64,000 nucleotides of DNA from Caecibacter massiliensis (GTDB lineage Bacteria; Bacillota; Negativicutes; Veillonellales; Megasphaeraceae). Numbering within the stretch: the stretch's first letter is position 1; each line of letters starts with the position of its first letter. Location: NCBI GenBank assembly GCA_900095875.1, contig LT608311.1, forward strand, positions 1,240,001 to 1,304,000, given 5' to 3'. The translations under genes were made by a program, and so were the position numbers. The notes under the pieces are model-generated. The model was not told the DNA's origin and ran no database searches. It worked only from the letters and a program-made list of their open reading frames with translations. Shown here one piece after another: positions 59,880 through 64,000 of this stretch.

Positions 59880-61064
59880 ATGGCAAATAAAGAAATGTAT
59901 GCACTGGGTTCCCAGGGTTCGGCTATCCGCGAACTGTTTGCGTACGGACAGGCCCAGGCCACCAAGGTAGGCAAAGAAAATGTATTTGATTTCAGTATCG
60001 GCAATCCGACTGTACCGGCCCCTTCGTGCATCCGGGAATCAATTGAACATATCCTGGCTACACGGGAATCAGCCGCTATCCACGGCTATACGGCCGCTGC
60101 CGGGGATCTGGCCGTTCGCAAAGGACTGGCAGACTATATGAATCAGACCTATGATGCCGGCGTTGGGGCCGATAATTTCTACATGACCTGCGGGGCTGCA
60201 GCATCACTGACCATTTCTCTTAAAGCTATCGTCGAAGATCCTGATGATGAAATCATCGTCGTCGCACCTTTCTTCCCGGAATATACAGTCTTTATTGCCA
60301 ATGCTGGCGCCAAAAAAGTCATGCTGCCTCCTGATACGGATCACTTCCAGATTAAACTGGACGAACTGGAAGCTGCTATCACCCCCCATACGCGGGCTCT
60401 CATCGTCAACTCGCCGAATAACCCGGCAGGTACGGTCTATTCGCGGGAAACGATGGAAAAAGTGGCAGCCATCCTGACTAAGAAGAGTGCCGAAATCGGC
60501 CATACCATCTACCTTATTTCCGATGAACCGTACCGGGAAATCACCTACGACGGTCTGGAAATCCTCTATATGCCGGCTATTTATCCCGATACGCTCGTAT
60601 GCTATTCGTACAGCAAATCCCTGAGCCTTCCCGGCGAACGTATCGGCTACATCCTCGTACCGGATTCTGTATCGGACAAAGACGTGTATCCTGCCGTCTG
60701 TGGAGCCGGCCGGTCCATGGGCTTCGTCTGCGCGCCTCATCTCTTCCAGGATGTCGTCCTCCAGTGCCTGGGCAAGACCAGCGATATGAGCATCTACGAT
60801 GACAATCGCAAGCTCCTGTACAATGGCCTGAAAGATATGGGTTATGATTGCGTCTATCCCCAGGGGGCCTTCTATCTCTTCGTCAAATCACCGGAACCGG
60901 ATGCCAAGGCATTTTCCGACAAGGCCAAGGCCCTGAACCTGCTCATCGTACCGGCAGACAGCTTCGGTTGCCCGGGTTACGTCCGCGTCTCTTACTGCGT
61001 CGAAGCTGATATGATCCGCCGCAGCTTTGCCGCCTTCCAGAAGCTCATCGACCAGTATAAATAA
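59880..61064 (+). CDS. PLP-dependent class I aminotransferase
   Basis: 394 aa. FSIGNPTVPAP, SPNNPAGTVYSRE, LISDEPYREITYDG and the PLP lysine in CYSYSKSLSLPGERIGY are class I aminotransferase motifs. It would form the 2-oxoacid oxidised by IorAB from an amino acid, aromatic by context. AAAGGAGTGA precedes the ATG. It belongs to the iorAB-OFA-aminotransferase-CoA-transferase run, though 181 nt separate it from the OFA gene. Confidence 0.92.
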   Translation: MANKEMYALGSQGSAIRELFAYGQAQATKVGKENVFDFSIGNPTVPAPSCIRESIEHILATRESAAIHGYTAAAGDLAVRKGLADYMNQTYDAGVGADNFYMTCGAAASLTISLKAIVEDPDDEIIVVAPFFPEYTVFIANAGAKKVMLPPDTDHFQIKLDELEAAITPHTRALIVNSPNNPAGTVYSRETMEKVAAILTKKSAEIGHTIYLISDEPYREITYDGLEILYMPAIYPDTLVCYSYSKSLSLPGERIGYILVPDSVSDKDVYPAVCGAGRSMGFVCAPHLFQDVVLQCLGKTSDMSIYDDNRKLLYNGLKDMGYDCVYPQGAFYLFVKSPEPDAKAFSDKAKALNLLIVPADSFGCPGYVRVSYCVEADMIRRSFAAFQKLIDQYK

Positions 61065-61117
61065 TGGTGGCGCCGATGGGCCGGGAATTTTGAAATTTTC
61101 TTAAAGGAGTCTTACTC

Positions 61118-62455
61118 TTGAATCCATTCGAAATATATCAGGAAAAACTGCACACTCCCGAAGAGGCAGTGCATCTCGTCCAGTCCGGCGACTGGGTCGA
61201 TTATAGCCAGACCTGTTCCTTTCCGGCGGCTCTCGATGCGGCTCTGGCGGCACGGCGGGATGAGCTCACTGACGTGAAGGTGCGCCACGCCATATCGATG
61301 CGCCCTGTCCAGATAGTAGAACAGGACCCGCAGCGGCAGGCCTTTACATACAACCTCTGGCACTGCTCGGGACTGGATCGTAAGTATATCGATACGGGAC
61401 GGGCTTTCTTCTCGCCTATGATGTTCCGCTTCTGCGGCTCCTATTACAGCCGCGGCCAGGCGCCGGTCAACGTGGCCATGGTGACCGTATCGCCTATGGA
61501 CCGCTATGGCAATTTCAGCTATGGCCTGACTAACTGCTGTATGCAGGAAATGCTCGATGCGGCTGACCGGATTATCCTGGAAGTCAATCCCCATATGCCT
61601 TTTATATACGGTATGGCCGATGATCACATCAATATCCGCGACGTCGATGCTGTCGTTGAAAATGATCAGCCTCTGAGCGAAGCCCCAAGCCGGGGAGCCA
61701 GTGAACTGGATAAGCAGATTGCCGCCCAGATTTTTCCCTTCATCCACGATGGAGACACGCTGCAGCTCGGCATCGGCGGTATGCCCAATGCCCTGGGGTC
61801 GCTCATTGCCGGGTCAGACCTCAGGGACCTGGGCATGCATACAGAACTCATGAGCGATGGCTATCTCGACCTGTATAAGGCCGGCAAGATCACCAATAAG
61901 CGTAAGACCTTGCAGAAGGGAAAGGGCGTATTTTCCATCTGCAGCGGATCGAAGGAGCTCTATGAGTTCCTCGACCACAATATTGACATTCTGTCGGCGC
62001 CCATGCATTATGTCAACGACCCGGAAACGATTCGTCAGCTGGACCATTTCGTTTCCATCAATGGCTGCATTGCCTGCGACCTCTACGGCCAGGTCAGCTC
62101 CGAATCGGCGGGGACGCGGCAGATCAGTGGGACCGGCGGCCAGCTTGATTTTGTCACCGGTGCCTATACGGCAGAACACGGCCGGACCTTCCTGGCCATG
62201 GCGTCGAGCCGGGTGGACAAGAAAGGCGTCCGCCATTCCAATATCGTACCATGCTTTACCGGCGGTGACATCATCACGACGCCGCGGGCACAGACCATGT
62301 ACATCGTCACCGAATACGGGGCGGTCAATCTGGCCGGACTTACGACGTGGCAACGGGCAGAAAAACTGATTGGTATCGCTCATCCCGATTTCCGGGACGA
62401 ACTCATCAAAGCCGCAGAACAACAGAAAATCTGGAGGAACAGTAACAAGAAATGA
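61118..62455 (+). CDS. Acetyl-CoA hydrolase/transferase family CoA-transferase
   Basis: 445 aa. Class I CoA-transferase of the 4-hydroxybutyrate/butyryl-CoA:acetate type: [24 protein letters not shown] and [18 protein letters not shown] with the catalytic Glu that carries CoA. It would swap CoA between acyl-CoA from IorAB and acetate, freeing the acid. TTG start, behind AAAGGAG. Stop overlaps the next gene by 4 nt. Substrate range is inferred from context. Confidence 0.92.
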   Translation: MNPFEIYQEKLHTPEEAVHLVQSGDWVDYSQTCSFPAALDAALAARRDELTDVKVRHAISMRPVQIVEQDPQRQAFTYNLWHCSGLDRKYIDTGRAFFSPMMFRFCGSYYSRGQAPVNVAMVTVSPMDRYGNFSYGLTNCCMQEMLDAADRIILEVNPHMPFIYGMADDHINIRDVDAVVENDQPLSEAPSRGASELDKQIAAQIFPFIHDGDTLQLGIGGMPNALGSLIAGSDLRDLGMHTELMSDGYLDLYKAGKITNKRKTLQKGKGVFSICSGSKELYEFLDHNIDILSAPMHYVNDPETIRQLDHFVSINGCIACDLYGQVSSESAGTRQISGTGGQLDFVTGAYTAEHGRTFLAMASSRVDKKGVRHSNIVPCFTGGDIITTPRAQTMYIVTEYGAVNLAGLTTWQRAEKLIGIAHPDFRDELIKAAEQQKIWRNSNKK

Positions 62456-63159
62456 AATTTATCGTAGAAGACCGCATTTTTGAAAACGTACCTGATTTAT
62501 ATATCGGTGTCGTCGCCGTTAAAGGCGTAGATAACAGCAAATCCTATCCGCAGATCGAAGCCATGCTGGACGAATCCATCGCTGCAGCACAGCAGAAATT
62601 CGACGGTGTCAAAGTCAAGACATCGCCGGACATCGTGCCCTATCGCGAAGCGTTCCGCACGCTGGGCCTCAACCCAAACCGCTTCCCCTGCTCTGTCGAA
62701 GCCATGTTCAACCGCATCAGCAAAGGCAAGGGGATGCCCCATATCAATCCGCTGGTGGACCTGAACAATGCCCTGTCCCTGAAATATACCATCCCCATGG
62801 GGACCCATGACCTGGGCCGGTCGCCGGAAGATATGGAAATGCGTTACGCCCGGGAAGGCGACCATTTCCTGCCTTTCGGGGAAACGGAAGAAGAAGCGCC
62901 CGGTGAAGACGAAGTCGTCTACGCCGTCGGCCATGAAGTCCGCACGCGCCGCTGGACCTGGCGCCAGAGCGAACACGGAAAAATCACGGCTGATACGAGC
63001 TATGTGTTCTTCCCTATCGACGGATTCGTCGATTTCAATAAAGACCGGGTTGATGCGGTCATCGCCGAACTGTCGGACATCCTGAAAAACGTCTTCGGAT
63101 GCCCTGTCGTAAGCGGCGTCGTCACCAAAGACCACCCGTCTGTTGATGTGACCTTATAA
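62452..63159 (+). CDS. B3/B4 (tRNA-binding) domain protein
   Basis: 235 aa. [26 protein letters not shown] and [20 protein letters not shown] match the B3/B4 domain of phenylalanyl-tRNA synthetase beta, which hydrolyses Tyr mis-attached to tRNA-Phe. Free-standing copies (COG3382) are of unknown function; trans-editing or amino acid binding are plausible. It begins inside the end of the CoA-transferase gene (ATGA overlap), an unusual partner, and closes the fermentation cluster at a strong terminator. Confidence 0.85.
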   Translation: MKFIVEDRIFENVPDLYIGVVAVKGVDNSKSYPQIEAMLDESIAAAQQKFDGVKVKTSPDIVPYREAFRTLGLNPNRFPCSVEAMFNRISKGKGMPHINPLVDLNNALSLKYTIPMGTHDLGRSPEDMEMRYAREGDHFLPFGETEEEAPGEDEVVYAVGHEVRTRRWTWRQSEHGKITADTSYVFFPIDGFVDFNKDRVDAVIAELSDILKNVFGCPVVSGVVTKDHPSVDVTL

Positions 63160-63177
63160 TTTGTCCATTTAGATAGG

Positions 63178-63222
63178 ACGGCCAGCAGAATGCCTGTCAG
63201 AGGCCTGCTGGCCGTTTTTTTT
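63178..63222 (+). terminator. Strong intrinsic terminator of the fermentation cluster
   Basis: ACGGCCAGCAG pairs with CTGCTGGCCGT, followed by eight T. Confidence 0.92.
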
Positions 63223-63358
63223 GTCAAAGAGAGCAAAAAAATTTTACATATTATGGTATGGAGCGGCGGGAATACAAACCAGAAAGAGGATACTACTCCC
63301 GATTGTGTCGGTTTTATATTTTGGCATAACTGTTTCGTATACTTGAAATGATACATAG

Positions 63359-63442
63359 CATTACCTGATATACGATTGCGCCGCCTGCTTCCTGTGCGCC
63401 CAGGTCTGCCCGGTCAGAGCTATCGTTACAAAAGAATGGTAA
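63359..63442 (+). pseudogene. Remnant of a second iorA: C-terminal ferredoxin end
   Basis: An in-frame stop at 63356 is followed by 27 codons ending DCAACFLCAQVCPVRAIVTK. This matches the end of IorA (DCNGCSVCAQVCPVQAIVKK) at the same distance to the stop codon; 47 of 69 bases agree by my count. No start or upstream domain remains, so it is the tail of a deleted or degraded iorA copy. Confidence 0.75.
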
Positions 63443-63454
63443 ACCCATAGAAAA

Positions 63455-63498
63455 ATGACTCCTGTCATGGTACTCTTATAGGCAGGAGTTATTTTTTT
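63455..63498 (+). terminator. Terminator after the iorA remnant
   Basis: ATGACTCCTGTC pairs with GGCAGGAGTTAT, followed by seven T. It sits where the terminator of the lost gene would be. Confidence 0.75.
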
Positions 63499-63516
63499 AC
63501 TGGGAGGTAAGGCTGT

Positions 63517-64000
63517 ATGGATAATGAACAACGGAAACGAATCTGGCAGCGGTTCATGGAAGACGGGACCCTGGACCCGCGCCTGCCGCCTCTTGTCGCC
63601 CGGTCATGGCAGGAATGCCGGTGCCGCGGTGTCGATCCCTGGCGGCGCAGCAGTACGACCGCCGATCCGGGGAAATGGCAGCAGATCCTGCAGCGCAGCC
63701 GTCTCCTTCTGCAGACGGCTGGTCCCATCATGCAGTCCGTCCATGAAATTATCCGCGATTCCCATTTCCTGCTGGCACTGACCGATGAAGAAGGCTATGT
63801 CCTGTCTACCATCGGCGATGATGCCATCCTGGCCCGTTCAGAAAATATCCTCTTCCGCCGGGGCTCGGTGTGGCGCAACGATCAGGTAGGGACTAATGCG
63901 CCGGGCATCGCCCTGGAATATAATCAGCCCGTCCAGCTCATCGGTGCCGAACATTACTGTGCCGACCAGCACGGCTGGACCTGCTCGGCTGCCCCTATCC
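63517..64000 (+). CDS. AcoR/DhaR-like sigma-54 activator, N-terminal part
   Basis: The first 161 residues, cut by the window edge. ARSWQECRCRGVDP, then a GAF sensor domain with LALTDEEGYVLS, GSVWRNDQVGTNAPGIALE and GAEHYCADQHGWTCSAAPI, is the typical start of AcoR-family activators of ketone, aldehyde or glycerol metabolism; an AAA+ domain should follow outside the window. GGGAGG lies 9 nt before ATG 63517. It is the second sigma-54 activator around the iorAB cluster, and could be its regulator or belong to genes further right. Confidence 0.85.
   Translation, partial: MDNEQRKRIWQRFMEDGTLDPRLPPLVARSWQECRCRGVDPWRRSSTTADPGKWQQILQRSRLLLQTAGPIMQSVHEIIRDSHFLLALTDEEGYVLSTIGDDAILARSENILFRRGSVWRNDQVGTNAPGIALEYNQPVQLIGAEHYCADQHGWTCSAAPI

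Overview
The window looks like a chromosomal segment of a Negativicutes (diderm Firmicute), most likely a Megasphaera-like member of the Veillonellaceae. It combines Firmicute-type regulation (T-box, CsoR, DeoR-FruK-FruA operon, parS of the Bacillus type, GerW/DUF2953 pair, DUF4446 beside parB) with an OmpH/Skp-like periplasmic chaperone that implies an outer membrane. It also carries anaerobic amino acid and organic acid metabolism (indolepyruvate:ferredoxin oxidoreductase, CoA-transferase, formate-type transporters). Genus is an inference; no rRNA or tRNA gene is present. The end of rsmG at the left edge, parAB at 30.5-32.2 kb and three perfect parS sites at 18-22 kb place the window near oriC.

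Layout. 0-3 kb: end of rsmG, a D-Ala-D-Ala-carboxypeptidase-like protein that has lost its catalytic residues, and an OFA-family transporter behind a ZTP riboswitch with terminator. 3-9 kb: a complete fructose PTS regulon (DeoR regulator, fruK, fruA, ptsH, ptsI); this HPr has Lys at the usual regulatory Ser46. 9-18 kb: cobalamin riboswitch with an exported CbiK-type chelatase, a LysR regulator divergent from a malic enzyme, an orphan amino acid binding lipoprotein, an SSF symporter, a YkvI-like permease and a HisC-like aminotransferase. 18-24.8 kb: a copper locus (Met/His-rich membrane protein, two-component system, CopA with a CopZ fused at its end, CsoR) in which all three parS sites lie. 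25-37.6 kb: housekeeping genes (Skp, GerW, DUF2953, old yellow enzyme, purA, a MetH-activation-domain protein, parA, parB, DUF4446, an M23 peptidase), a branched-chain-type binding lipoprotein, a CDF metal exporter, a YgjP-type metalloprotein and a DnaQ-like exonuclease.

37.6-50 kb: a MarR-controlled MFS pump, a D-2-hydroxyacid dehydrogenase, a hexuronate set (uxuA, a fructuronate-reductase-like gene, a zinc dehydrogenase), an MFS permease with two cyclase-family hydrolases, then three consecutive GntR/FCD regulators. 50-64 kb: an amino acid acquisition and fermentation region. A T-box of apparent Tyr specificity controls an M20 amidohydrolase and a membrane transporter. A second M20 gene follows a PrpR-type sigma-54 activator, which is divergent from iorAB, an OFA transporter, an aminotransferase, a CoA-transferase and a B3/B4-domain protein. 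Together these could release amino acids from N-acyl conjugates, transaminate them, oxidise the 2-oxoacids to acyl-CoA with ferredoxin and release the acids. The window ends inside an AcoR-like activator.

Most notable: the catalytically dead PBP homologue; the ZTP riboswitch on a transporter; a parS site that forms the upper stem of an intrinsic terminator; another parS inside the copA coding sequence; an internal CopZ start with its own ribosome binding site; HPr with Lys46; and gene remnants of iorA and of a sigma-54 activator.
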